64,000 nucleotides of DNA from UBA2031 sp037189985 (lineage in GTDB: Bacteria > Pseudomonadota > Gammaproteobacteria > Pseudomonadales > Moraxellaceae). The notes beneath the pieces were generated by a model. The model saw only the letters and a list, made by a program, of their open reading frames with translations, did not search any database and was not told the DNA's origin. A program made the translations under genes and the position numbers. Shown here in pieces: positions 56,667 through 64,000 of the stretch (its first letter is position 1; each line of letters starts with the position of its first letter). The DNA is taken from assembly GCA_037189985.1 (NCBI GenBank), contig JBBCJX010000018.1, positions 124,001 through 188,000 of the forward strand, given 5' to 3'.

Positions 56667-58982
56667 ATGAAATCAGGAAAGGCCCGTTATGGCCGGGCCG
56701 TGCATCATTCGTTGATGCCGGCACTGCTTGCTGTTGCAGCATTTCCCTGTGCCGCCTTCACGCCGCTTTCCGAAGACGAGCTGCAGCATGTTCATGCCCA
56801 GGATGGCTTGGTGGTGGATCTGACCTCGGCCTCCGCCGGCATTACGGCGACGCAATTGCAGTGGCAACTTGATCAGGGAGTGGATGAGGCTGCACTGCGC
56901 CTTGACGGCATCTCGCTGATGGCAGTGGATACGGTTGGTAATGCCGGCGGTGCTACCCAACTCCAGAGCATCCTGGATGTGGGTAGCAACGGTGCGGGAC
57001 AGCCTGTCATTGCCCTGGATGTTGCCATGTCCCGGGCACGGCTGCGCATTGGCGATCTTCGTCACGACGGTTACTCCTCTCGCAGCTATGGCACATTGAG
57101 GCTGGATTCCGAGAACCGGTTTTCGTTGCACAGCAGGGGTGGAATTTTCAGTGATACGGATGACACCTGGCTGAGGGCGGAAATCCGTGACGGCAAAATG
57201 TTCTATGAGCCTTTGTGGTCCGGCCATCCCTATCTGACGCAGAACAATTTCAATGCCTTGTGGGAAATGCCTGCCGGCAAGCTCACCATAGACAGTGCCG
57301 GCCTGAGGTTGTCGACAGTGGGAACGGTCTCGCCACTGGTCAACATCCTTCTGGACTTTGATCTGCTCTTCAAGTTCCCGGTCCACTATCCGGGAGAAGC
57401 ATTCATCGTAACGGCGAATGATCGGCCGCTTCTGCATTTCGGCTGGATGGGAAGTCTGAAGAATGTCGAACTGTCGCTGAAACCGGGTGGCAGCTGGAAG
57501 AGCTATGACAAGAATACCCGCACACAGGGCATATGGCTGACCTCAGCCTGGGATTTTGTCAGCCGGGCAGAGGCCATCAACACTTTCGGTGATGCCGGAA
57601 AGGAATACCGATGGCAGTTGGGTGAGGCGGCTGCGGGTGGCGCGGATCGCAGCCGTGTGAATTTCGAGTTGGGCGACTGGGTGACCTGGGGAGGCAATCC
57701 GCATGCGCACGACTTTCCGCTGATTGCGCTGGATGTGGTCAATGCCGGGCAAGGGCCGGGAGGCCTGTGCTGGGGGCGATCGCAGCACAGTGCAAGCTGT
57801 GCATCAGGCAGTCAGCTTGTCGATCTGGCCATAGGGACGGTGGAAAATTTCAACACGGATGTGAATCGCACAGGCGACAAGGCGATAACCATGCTGGTAC
57901 GTGAAGGCAACCTCATGGCGTTTTCACGCAAGGTCAGGTTGCTGGAAACCAGTGCGACGGGTGTCACTACCGAGCCCGCCAGTTATAACTGGGGCCTGAT
58001 ATACACACTGGCCAACGTGGATGCCAATGTTTACCTCTATGCAGGTGGCAGCGAAGGGGATGTTGGTGGCGGTAGCCGTGACCGCGGCATCATGGCGGAC
58101 ATCATGCTGATGTCGCAGACATTTGCGAACGGCTGCAATACGGCCATCAGCAACTGCTCTCAAGGATCAAACTGGAACCGCGGCTCCCATCTCATGATTG
58201 CGGATACGGACATCAACAAGAACAACATCACGGGTGAGGTGCGTGATGCCATGGGCATCGGCCTGGTCAACAGCAGTTTTCTGTTGCTGGCCAACGATAC
58301 CCGGCTGTGGTTGAAACAGGCCTGGGATGTCAACGGTGATCCTTGGCTGGGTGGTGTGGACATGTTGTCGCCGCGTGCGCGCATCAACATCAAGGCCACT
58401 TTTGGCGGAGGCATTCTCCCGCCATTCGATCCTGTCCTGGGGCAGGAGCTTGTCGAGATAAGCCACGTCAACATCAATATCGAGGGTCTGGTCAATCATC
58501 GCCTCTCGCCTGCTGCAGCCTCTGCGACCGAGGGCCAGAATTTTCTTGGCTTCAGTGCGGCGATACGCCTCATGGATACGGATATCGCTAATTTTTCGGA
58601 AAGCCTGGCGGCGGATGCCAGTGATGACGGGAGTTTCATTGCCGTCAGCCAGCCCAGTGATCCGTCGGCAGAGTTCCGCCTGGCACGCATGACGGGGGAC
58701 ATTGCCATCGTCAACGGCATCGTCGACCTGCGTGGCAGTACCGAGGATCCGGACGGCAAGACCAAGCTGAGAATCGCCAATACCGTGCAGATTGGCGCAG
58801 CAGCGGCAGCACGCATGAGTGATGCTGTTTCCGGTTCTGCTCTTCCTGCTTACGGTTCCGGCTCCAGTGCCGCCGGTCGTCAGTTGGACATAGGGCGAGT
58901 CGAATTCAATGACCGGCCTCTGGGACGCATCGTCATTCCCAATGCCCAGATGTACGGCTCTTTCACGCTTAAACCGCAGTAA
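56667..58982 (+). CDS. Exported surface protein with DUF6160-like N-terminus (4), large
   Basis: A 771-residue secreted protein. Signal MKSGKARYGRAVHHSLMPALLAVAAFPCAA is followed by FTPLSEDELQHVHAQDGLVVDLTSASAGI, matching the family motif with His replacing Gly before Ala-Gln. It is long, Gly- and Asp-rich, with repeated LRIG/LRLD strands suggesting a beta-helix or barrel. A C-terminal VIPNAQMYGSFTLKPQ ends the chain. The start is uncertain: upstream in-frame ATGs at 56637/56640 extend into the previous gene's end. Largest member of the operon; function unknown. Confidence 0.6.
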   Translation: MKSGKARYGRAVHHSLMPALLAVAAFPCAAFTPLSEDELQHVHAQDGLVVDLTSASAGITATQLQWQLDQGVDEAALRLDGISLMAVDTVGNAGGATQLQSILDVGSNGAGQPVIALDVAMSRARLRIGDLRHDGYSSRSYGTLRLDSENRFSLHSRGGIFSDTDDTWLRAEIRDGKMFYEPLWSGHPYLTQNNFNALWEMPAGKLTIDSAGLRLSTVGTVSPLVNILLDFDLLFKFPVHYPGEAFIVTANDRPLLHFGWMGSLKNVELSLKPGGSWKSYDKNTRTQGIWLTSAWDFVSRAEAINTFGDAGKEYRWQLGEAAAGGADRSRVNFELGDWVTWGGNPHAHDFPLIALDVVNAGQGPGGLCWGRSQHSASCASGSQLVDLAIGTVENFNTDVNRTGDKAITMLVREGNLMAFSRKVRLLETSATGVTTEPASYNWGLIYTLANVDANVYLYAGGSEGDVGGGSRDRGIMADIMLMSQTFANGCNTAISNCSQGSNWNRGSHLMIADTDINKNNITGEVRDAMGIGLVNSSFLLLANDTRLWLKQAWDVNGDPWLGGVDMLSPRARINIKATFGGGILPPFDPVLGQELVEISHVNINIEGLVNHRLSPAAASATEGQNFLGFSAAIRLMDTDIANFSESLAADASDDGSFIAVSQPSDPSAEFRLARMTGDIAIVNGIVDLRGSTEDPDGKTKLRIANTVQIGAAAAARMSDAVSGSALPAYGSGSSAAGRQLDIGRVEFNDRPLGRIVIPNAQMYGSFTLKPQ

Positions 58983-59161
58983 TACGATCCCCCGGCAGTT
59001 TTTCCCGAAATGACGAATTTGCCGTGCTGACCTGATACCTCGCCATCAGGGACAACCGGAAAGCCGGCATCTTTGCGAGCATGGCCCTGTCTTCGGGGCC
59101 TGTGCCGGACAAATAAGGAAGGAGTGGTGCGTCAGCACTGCCGTTTTCAGGGAGAAATGAA

Positions 59162-60169
59162 ATGAAGTTTGCAGCCATGTCGCGGGTGCTTGCCGTATTC
59201 CTTGCACCACTTTTCCTGTTGCTGTCAGGCAGAGCACAAGCGCAGCTCTTCTGCGTGTTTGACCCCATGGGAACACAGGGGCAGGTTTATTCCATTGCCC
59301 GGGATTACCAGTTCGTGGCCAGGACCTGGGGTGTGAAAATCGAGCTCAAGGCTTACACGGATGAGCGCGTCGCTGCCGAGGATTTCAAGGCAGGCCAGTG
59401 CGATGGTGTGGCCATCACAGGATTGCGTGCACGCCAGTTCAATGCATTCACGGGCAGCATAGATGCGGTAGGCGCCATTCCCGATTACACCACCATGCGC
59501 AAGGTGATCGAGCTCATGGCGTCACCCAAGCTTGCGCCTTACATGGTGAGTGGCATTTACGAGGTAGCGGGGATTGTTCCCATCGGCGCTGCCTATCCCT
59601 TCGTCAATGATCGCCGTATCAATACGCTGGACAAGGCTGCCGGCAAGAAAGTGGCCGTGATGGACTGGGACAAGACACAGGCCATTCTGGTGAGGCAGAT
59701 CGGTGCGCAGCCGGTGGCTTCAGACATCACGAATTTTGCAGGCAAGTTCAATAACGGGCAGGTAGACATTGTCGTGGCTCCCATCATTGTCTATCAGCCG
59801 CTTGAGCTGTATCGCGGTCTGGGCACAAAAGGAGGCATTGCCCGGTTTCCCGTTGTGCAGTTGACGGGCCAGGTATTGATCCGCCATGAAAGATTCCCGC
59901 CCGATTTCGGCCAGCGTGCACGCGAGTATGCGTTGGGCCAGCTCACACGTGCTTTCGGGATGATCCGCAATGAAGAAAGGGCAGTGGATCCGGCACACTG
60001 GATGAACGTACCGCTAGGGGACCGTCCGGGTTATACCAAGCTCATGCGCGAGTCGCGCATAGAGCTGACTAAGGAGGGCTTCTACGACAAGCGCATGATG
60101 GGGATTCTCAAGCGCCTGCGCTGCAAGCAGGCGCCTGACGAAGCCGAGTGCTCACTGACGGATGAGTGA
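59162..60169 (+). CDS. AdeT-like periplasmic solute-binding protein
   Basis: A 335-residue exported protein; signal ends near GRAQA. The pattern FDPMGTQGQVYSIARDYQFVARTWGVKIELKAYTDERVAAEDFKAGQCDGVAITGLRAR matches the AdeT1/2-like group (DUF6091), which share a TRAP/DctP-like binding-protein fold; early claims as drug efflux proteins are doubtful. Four Cys include C-terminal CKQAPDEAEC. It is downstream of the surface cluster and in the same direction, with 179 bp between. Probably binds a hydrophobic or organic-acid ligand for that system. Confidence 0.75.
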   Translation: MKFAAMSRVLAVFLAPLFLLLSGRAQAQLFCVFDPMGTQGQVYSIARDYQFVARTWGVKIELKAYTDERVAAEDFKAGQCDGVAITGLRARQFNAFTGSIDAVGAIPDYTTMRKVIELMASPKLAPYMVSGIYEVAGIVPIGAAYPFVNDRRINTLDKAAGKKVAVMDWDKTQAILVRQIGAQPVASDITNFAGKFNNGQVDIVVAPIIVYQPLELYRGLGTKGGIARFPVVQLTGQVLIRHERFPPDFGQRAREYALGQLTRAFGMIRNEERAVDPAHWMNVPLGDRPGYTKLMRESRIELTKEGFYDKRMMGILKRLRCKQAPDEAECSLTDE

Positions 60170-60177
60170 CCTGCGCA

Positions 60178-61041
60178 TCAGGCGTCGGTGGTTTTCTGCC
60201 GCTTTGCGACGGCACTCAGATAGTTGTTCATCAACTGCATGAAAATTTCATAGGGCCAGGCGAACTTGCGCTGGAACCAGTGGCCGAAGGCAATGTCGAA
60301 GGAGGTGTAGACCATGTAGCGGTTGGCCTTGATGCCCTTGAGGATGGCGGCTGCGGCCTTCTCCGGCGTCACGGCATGTTTCTGGAAGCGCTGCGTGAGT
60401 TTCTGCATTTCTGCGTGCTCGCGGTCTATGCCCACGATTTCAATCGTTCTCACGAGCCCGGTATCCACGCCGCCGGGGCAAACCAGGCTGACACCAATGT
60501 CGTGCTGCTTGAGATCGAAACGCAGCACTTCCGAAATGCCGCGCAAACCGAATTTGCTGGCACTGTAGGCGGCGTGCCAAGGGAGGCCGAACAGCCCTGC
60601 GGCCGATGACACGTTTACCAGATGGCCACCCTTGCCAGCCCGGATCATTTCCGGGATGAAGGTTTCCATCACGTGGATGGGGCCCATGAGGTTCACGTCT
60701 ATCAGTTTGCGCCAGTGCCGGTGCTCGAGTTTGTCGATGGTGCCCCAGGTGGACACGCCGGCAATGTTCATCACGACATCCAGGCTGCCGTGAGCCGCAT
60801 GGATGTCCCGAGCGAACTCGCTGACGGCCTCGAAGCTGGCAATGTCCAGCGCCCTGCAGAAAGATACCTGTCCCCCGCTGGTCCTTATCTGTTCTGCCAC
60901 GGCCTCAAGCTGGGCAGCATTGATGTCTGTCAGGAACAGTTCCGCACCTTCCGCAGCGGCGGCAACTGCCGTCGCCCTGCCAATGCCGCTGGCGGCGCCG
61001 GTGATGAGACATTTCTTGTGTTCCAGGCTGGTGATGGGCAT
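60178..61041 (-). CDS. Short-chain dehydrogenase/reductase
   Basis: A 287-residue SDR enzyme. The NAD(P) motif TGAASGIG is at 14-21, D in LTDINAAQLEA suggests NAD preference, NIAG precedes helix 4, and the catalytic tetrad shows as SSAAG (Ser), YSASK (Tyr/Lys, about 158). The extended C-terminus (YTSFDIAFGHWFQRKFAWPYEIFMQLMNNYL) is typical of SDRs annotated for lipid or long-chain alcohol substrates. It is divergent from the AraC/AhpD-like pair. Substrate unknown. Confidence 0.93.
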   Translation of the reverse strand: MPITSLEHKKCLITGAASGIGRATAVAAAAEGAELFLTDINAAQLEAVAEQIRTSGGQVSFCRALDIASFEAVSEFARDIHAAHGSLDVVMNIAGVSTWGTIDKLEHRHWRKLIDVNLMGPIHVMETFIPEMIRAGKGGHLVNVSSAAGLFGLPWHAAYSASKFGLRGISEVLRFDLKQHDIGVSLVCPGGVDTGLVRTIEIVGIDREHAEMQKLTQRFQKHAVTPEKAAAAILKGIKANRYMVYTSFDIAFGHWFQRKFAWPYEIFMQLMNNYLSAVAKRQKTTDA

Positions 61042-61252
61042 GGAGGTTCCTTGGATGTGGTGGCCGCCTGCCGGCAGCGCATGGAAAAGTGGCGCAGGCT
61101 TGCAATGGTGGTCGTCACTGCGGCGGGAGGATAGTTACAAAATGGGCCATGTGCCGTTTCCAAAGCGGCCACGCCCTTCGGGGTGGCATATTCTGTGACA
61201 AGATGCTTCCCATGGGCTGCCAGCTCGTTTCAATTGCAGAGGCAGGAATGCC

Positions 61253-62299
61253 ATGTCGACATTGGTCAGCAATCCGGCACTGGGATGGATATCCGTGCGC
61301 CATCTCCAGCACATCATTGCCCGGGGCGAGGCAGCGGGACTGCCCATGAACGAGCTGATGGACGAAGTCAGCCTGTCCCGGGCCACCCTGGCGGATGCGG
61401 ATGGCCTGGTGCCGCTCACCGCCGTTGAAGCCATGCTCGCCGTGATTTCACGCCGCTATGCCGACCCTTTGATGGGCCTGCATCTAGCTGCGGATATACA
61501 GCCTGCCACTTTCGGTGCCATCGGCTATGTTTTCCAGTCATGCACCACCCTGGCGGATGCCCTGGATGTGGTGGTGCGCTACAACGGCCTGCTCAGCAAC
61601 ATCGGCAAGACTTCCCTGCTTTTCGGACCGGGGACGGTCGAGGTTTGCTGGGAGTGTTCTGCGGGAGGCAGCGCTTTCCGGCGACATGCCACGGAATATG
61701 TCCTGGGAGCTTTCGTGGTGGTGGCACGCCTGCTGGTGGCTGATGAGGGCGATGCCCTACGGTCCGTGAATTTTGCGCACGGCCGGCCGGATGATGCCGA
61801 CCGAGTGCGGGAATATTTTTCGTTTTTCCGCTGTCCTGTGCATTTTGGTCGTGAACGGGCGTCGGTGGTTCTTCCGGCCAGTGCCATGAAGGCACGCCTG
61901 CGCCATGGTGACGCGTTCATCAAGGACCTGCTGGAGCAACATGCGCAGAATCTCCTGCGCCAGCGCGAACATGAAACATCGCTGGCTGACGAGGTCCGGC
62001 ATCTGATCGAGGCCATGATTCTCGATGACATTCCCACCAAGGACATGGTGGCGCAGCAACTGGGCATCAGTGGCCGCAGCCTGCATCGCAAGTTGCAGAA
62101 TGCGGGCAGCAGTTACCGGGAAATACTGGATGAAGTGAGGCTGGGCATTGCGCACCGGCGTTTGCGCGAGAGCACGGACTCCATCAATGAAATTGCGGAG
62201 CACCTTGGTTTCAGTTCCCATCAGGCTTTCCTGCGCTGGTTCAAGCAGGTGACGGGAAAGACGCCGGGCGAGTACCGCAAGGAAAAAGAGGCAGGCTGA
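61253..62299 (+). CDS. AraC-family regulator (Arabinose_bd/HTH_18)
   Basis: A 348-residue regulator of the same type as 44074-45075. The sensor domain has LADIQPATFGAIGYVFQSCTTLADALDVVVRYNGLL-like sequence. The helix-turn-helix pair has DMVAQQLGISGRSLHRKLQNAGSSYREILDEVRLGIAHRRL and INEIAEHLGFSSHQAFLRWFKQVTGKTPGEYR. It overlaps the next gene by one base (TGATG), so the two are coupled. The divergent SDR gene, 211 bp away, is a likely target. Confidence 0.92.
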   Translation: MSTLVSNPALGWISVRHLQHIIARGEAAGLPMNELMDEVSLSRATLADADGLVPLTAVEAMLAVISRRYADPLMGLHLAADIQPATFGAIGYVFQSCTTLADALDVVVRYNGLLSNIGKTSLLFGPGTVEVCWECSAGGSAFRRHATEYVLGAFVVVARLLVADEGDALRSVNFAHGRPDDADRVREYFSFFRCPVHFGRERASVVLPASAMKARLRHGDAFIKDLLEQHAQNLLRQREHETSLADEVRHLIEAMILDDIPTKDMVAQQLGISGRSLHRKLQNAGSSYREILDEVRLGIAHRRLRESTDSINEIAEHLGFSSHQAFLRWFKQVTGKTPGEYRKEKEAG

Positions 62300-62916
62300 T
62301 GGCAAAAGACAGTCTTGAACCCGCATCCGGATGGGCTGGTCACGGGCGCTTGCGCCTGCCGCCACCTCCGCCCTCTGACCGCGGCATGCTCTTCCGGGGG
62401 ATGTCGCTTTTCACCCGTTTCTTTGGCCGTGGCGAAATGCCGGACATCATCACGGTGCTCAACATCAATCCCCGTCTGTTCTGGGCCTGGTTATTCTTTG
62501 CCTCGCGCCTGATGCCCTTTGGTCGCTTGCCAGCCGATGTACGCGAGAAAATCATCCTGCGCACGGGCTGGAACTGCCGCAGCCGTTACGAGTGGGGCCA
62601 GCATGTGGAGATTGCTCTTTCTGTAGGAGTGAGTGACGAGGACATCCTGCGTGTTTCGGAAGGCCCCTGGGCATGGAGCGAGCCGCATGACAGGGCCTTG
62701 ATGCTGGCTTGTGACGAGGTTTTCCGTGACAAGTGCATTTCCGAGGCAACCTGGCAAATACTGGAAAAAACCTACAGCAAGCCCTTGCTGATCGAGATCG
62801 TCATCCTGATCGGGCATTACGAAATGATTGCCGGATTTCTCAACAGTGCGGGCCTGGAGCTGGAGCCGCCCATCGAAGCTGCACTGCAGGCTTTTCACCT
62901 GCGCATCGGCCGTTAG
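62299..62916 (+). CDS. AhpD/carboxymuconolactone decarboxylase-like protein
   Basis: A 205-residue helical protein with the AhpD-like core RTGWNCRSRYEWGQHVEIALSVGVSDEDI. In peroxidase-type members this position is CxxC; here only N-C-R-S with a single Cys remains, though E-W-x-x-H is kept. It may therefore lack disulfide activity and act as a lactonase or decarboxylase-like protein. Start shares a base with the AraC stop. No partner peroxidase is present. Confidence 0.85.
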   Translation: MAKDSLEPASGWAGHGRLRLPPPPPSDRGMLFRGMSLFTRFFGRGEMPDIITVLNINPRLFWAWLFFASRLMPFGRLPADVREKIILRTGWNCRSRYEWGQHVEIALSVGVSDEDILRVSEGPWAWSEPHDRALMLACDEVFRDKCISEATWQILEKTYSKPLLIEIVILIGHYEMIAGFLNSAGLELEPPIEAALQAFHLRIGR

Positions 62917-62983
62917 GGATGCCTTGAACGGTATTCTGCCAAGTCTTCGCCGGAGTGATGAAAGCAGGGGTTTGAGCAGGCTC

Positions 62984-63673
62984 TTAGTCCCCTGTCGGGG
63001 ATATGCGGAATTCCCGCACCACGTCCAGCTTGCGCAATTTCTCTGAAAGTGCGCGGGTATTGCTCTGTCGGCGGCTGCGAATAACCATGCGGTACTCGAA
63101 GGCGCCGCCCGTGGTAACGCGATAGCTCATGTTGGCAATGCTGAATCCTTCCGAAGTCAGCAATGCCCGCAGTTCGTCTTCCGGCATCACATGCTGGCGA
63201 TCAAAGCACACATAGTGATGTGCGTAGGAGTGGGCCGGCATGCGACCTTCTATGATGTGAAAGGCTGCCAGCACGCCCAGCGTGACGAGGGTGGCCAGCA
63301 ACGCCGGAAAATAGAACCCTACCCCCAGCAGAATGCCGATGGCTGCCGTGATCCATATCGAGGCCGCCGTGGTCAGGCCGCGTACGCTGAAGCCTTCCTT
63401 GAAGATTACGCCGGCACCCAGAAAGCCGATGCCGGTCATGATTCCTTGCGCCATGCGGGTGGGATCGGTACGTACGGTCTCCAGCGGAATGCCGGGCAGC
63501 CATTGCCATTGGTAATAGGTCACCAGCATCAGCAGGCTTGATGCTAGGCAGACAAGGGTGTGGGTCCGGAAACCGGCCGGGCGGCCGTGATAGCTGCGCT
63601 CGAGCCCGATAGCTCCTCCGGCCGCCACTGCAGCCAGAAGATGTGTGGTGATGGTGACATATTCGGCATCCAT
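62984..63673 (-). CDS. MgtC/SapB-family membrane protein
   Basis: A 229-residue inner-membrane protein of the MgtC/SapB family. The signature GGAIGLERSYHGRPAGFRTHTLVCLASSLLMLV is followed by MAQGIMTGIGFLGAGVIFKEGFSVRGLTTAASIWITAAIGILLGVG. The C-terminal region (ELRALLTSEGFSIANMSYRVTTGG) is an ACT-like cytoplasmic domain. MgtC proteins are linked to growth at low magnesium and to ATP synthase inhibition in pathogens. AGGAAG precedes the ATG at 63673. Confidence 0.93.
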   Translation of the reverse strand: MDAEYVTITTHLLAAVAAGGAIGLERSYHGRPAGFRTHTLVCLASSLLMLVTYYQWQWLPGIPLETVRTDPTRMAQGIMTGIGFLGAGVIFKEGFSVRGLTTAASIWITAAIGILLGVGFYFPALLATLVTLGVLAAFHIIEGRMPAHSYAHHYVCFDRQHVMPEDELRALLTSEGFSIANMSYRVTTGGAFEYRMVIRSRRQSNTRALSEKLRKLDVVREFRISPTGD

Positions 63674-64000
63674 GAATGCTTCCTGCGGGAATGGCGGATG
63701 CATAAAGATTCGCGCCGGCCTTGTTGCCTTGTCCAGACGAGTTGCTTCTATGGTTATGCCGGCTTCCGTAGCAGTCTCTTCATGATTTTTGCAATGCAGG
63801 CGGGTTTTTCGGACGCGAAACCACAGCGGGTGGTGCATGCTCTCGAGTGCGAGCGAACACACCCGGGGTGATTTTCAGGCTTGCATTCGTCGTGTAATCT
63901 GCTTTGCTGCACGCCTGTGAGTTCATCACGAAAATCTATTGCCAGTTTGGTTCTGGAAGTGCCCCGAAGAGGGTACGCATGTCTTAGGGGTAGTCATGTC
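63674..64000. other. Window end, no complete gene seen
   Basis: No supported complete gene. TAGGGG then TAGTC precedes an ATG at 63996, so a plus-strand gene may begin at the window edge; with five bases it cannot be identified. Open frames here are antisense to the mgtC upstream region. Confidence 0.3.

Noticed and set aside
1..64000. CRISPR arrays, rRNA genes and insertion sequences
   Set aside because: No regularly spaced repeats, rRNA motifs or transposase genes were found on reading through the window.

Overview
The window looks like a chromosome segment from a gammaproteobacterium, most likely of the Pseudomonadales type. The evidence is gene order: trxA followed by rho, and argH divergent from a LytS/LytTR pair that runs into hemC-hemD-hemX-hemY, an arrangement known from Pseudomonas and relatives. 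Lipid and hydrocarbon genes point to an aerobic lipid user: a rubredoxin-fused AlkB alkane hydroxylase, an OmpW/AlkL-like porin, an SGNH esterase, a surface-protein/esterase cluster and several AraC/TetR regulators. I cannot name a genus from this alone.

Layout. 1-26192 is GC-rich host backbone: end of trxA, rho, alkB with a divergent AraC regulator, a condensation-like acyltransferase, an overlapping ygiQ/membrane protein/msrA operon, two tandem membrane diguanylate cyclases, a lipoprotein, a WG-repeat protein downstream of argH, the AlgZ/AlgR-like system, the heme genes, a double CDGSH protein and tRNA-Phe.

26193-43442 is a 17.25 kb genomic island inserted in the 3' end of tRNA-Phe(GAA), bounded by a 45-bp direct repeat (43/45 identical). 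It is visibly more AT-rich than the backbone. In order it carries a BsuBI/PstI-type restriction-modification pair, AlpA-like and XRE regulators, small membrane proteins, three small element-type genes, a P4-type tyrosine integrase, an SF2 helicase-like replication protein, and a three-gene overlapping operon: DUF262 protein, DUF3696-type SMC-like ATPase and an unknown protein. That operon is the best candidate for a poorly described defence system and is flanked by directly repeated non-coding sequence. The right end has a diverged tandem-repeat region and a 58-residue coiled-coil protein with a paralogue just outside the island.

43443-64000 is host backbone again: the displaced tRNA terminator, an AraC regulator divergent from an SGNH esterase lipoprotein and OmpW, a di-iron PF10118-type protein, TetR, a hotdog thioesterase and a molybdopterin oxidoreductase. 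A five-gene cluster follows (secreted esterase plus four exported proteins sharing an N-terminal acidic/GQ motif), then an AdeT-like solute-binding protein, an SDR, AraC plus an AhpD-like protein, and MgtC. I infer a common theme of uptake and turnover of esters and alkanes; the sequence alone does not prove it. No CRISPR array, rRNA or insertion sequence was found.
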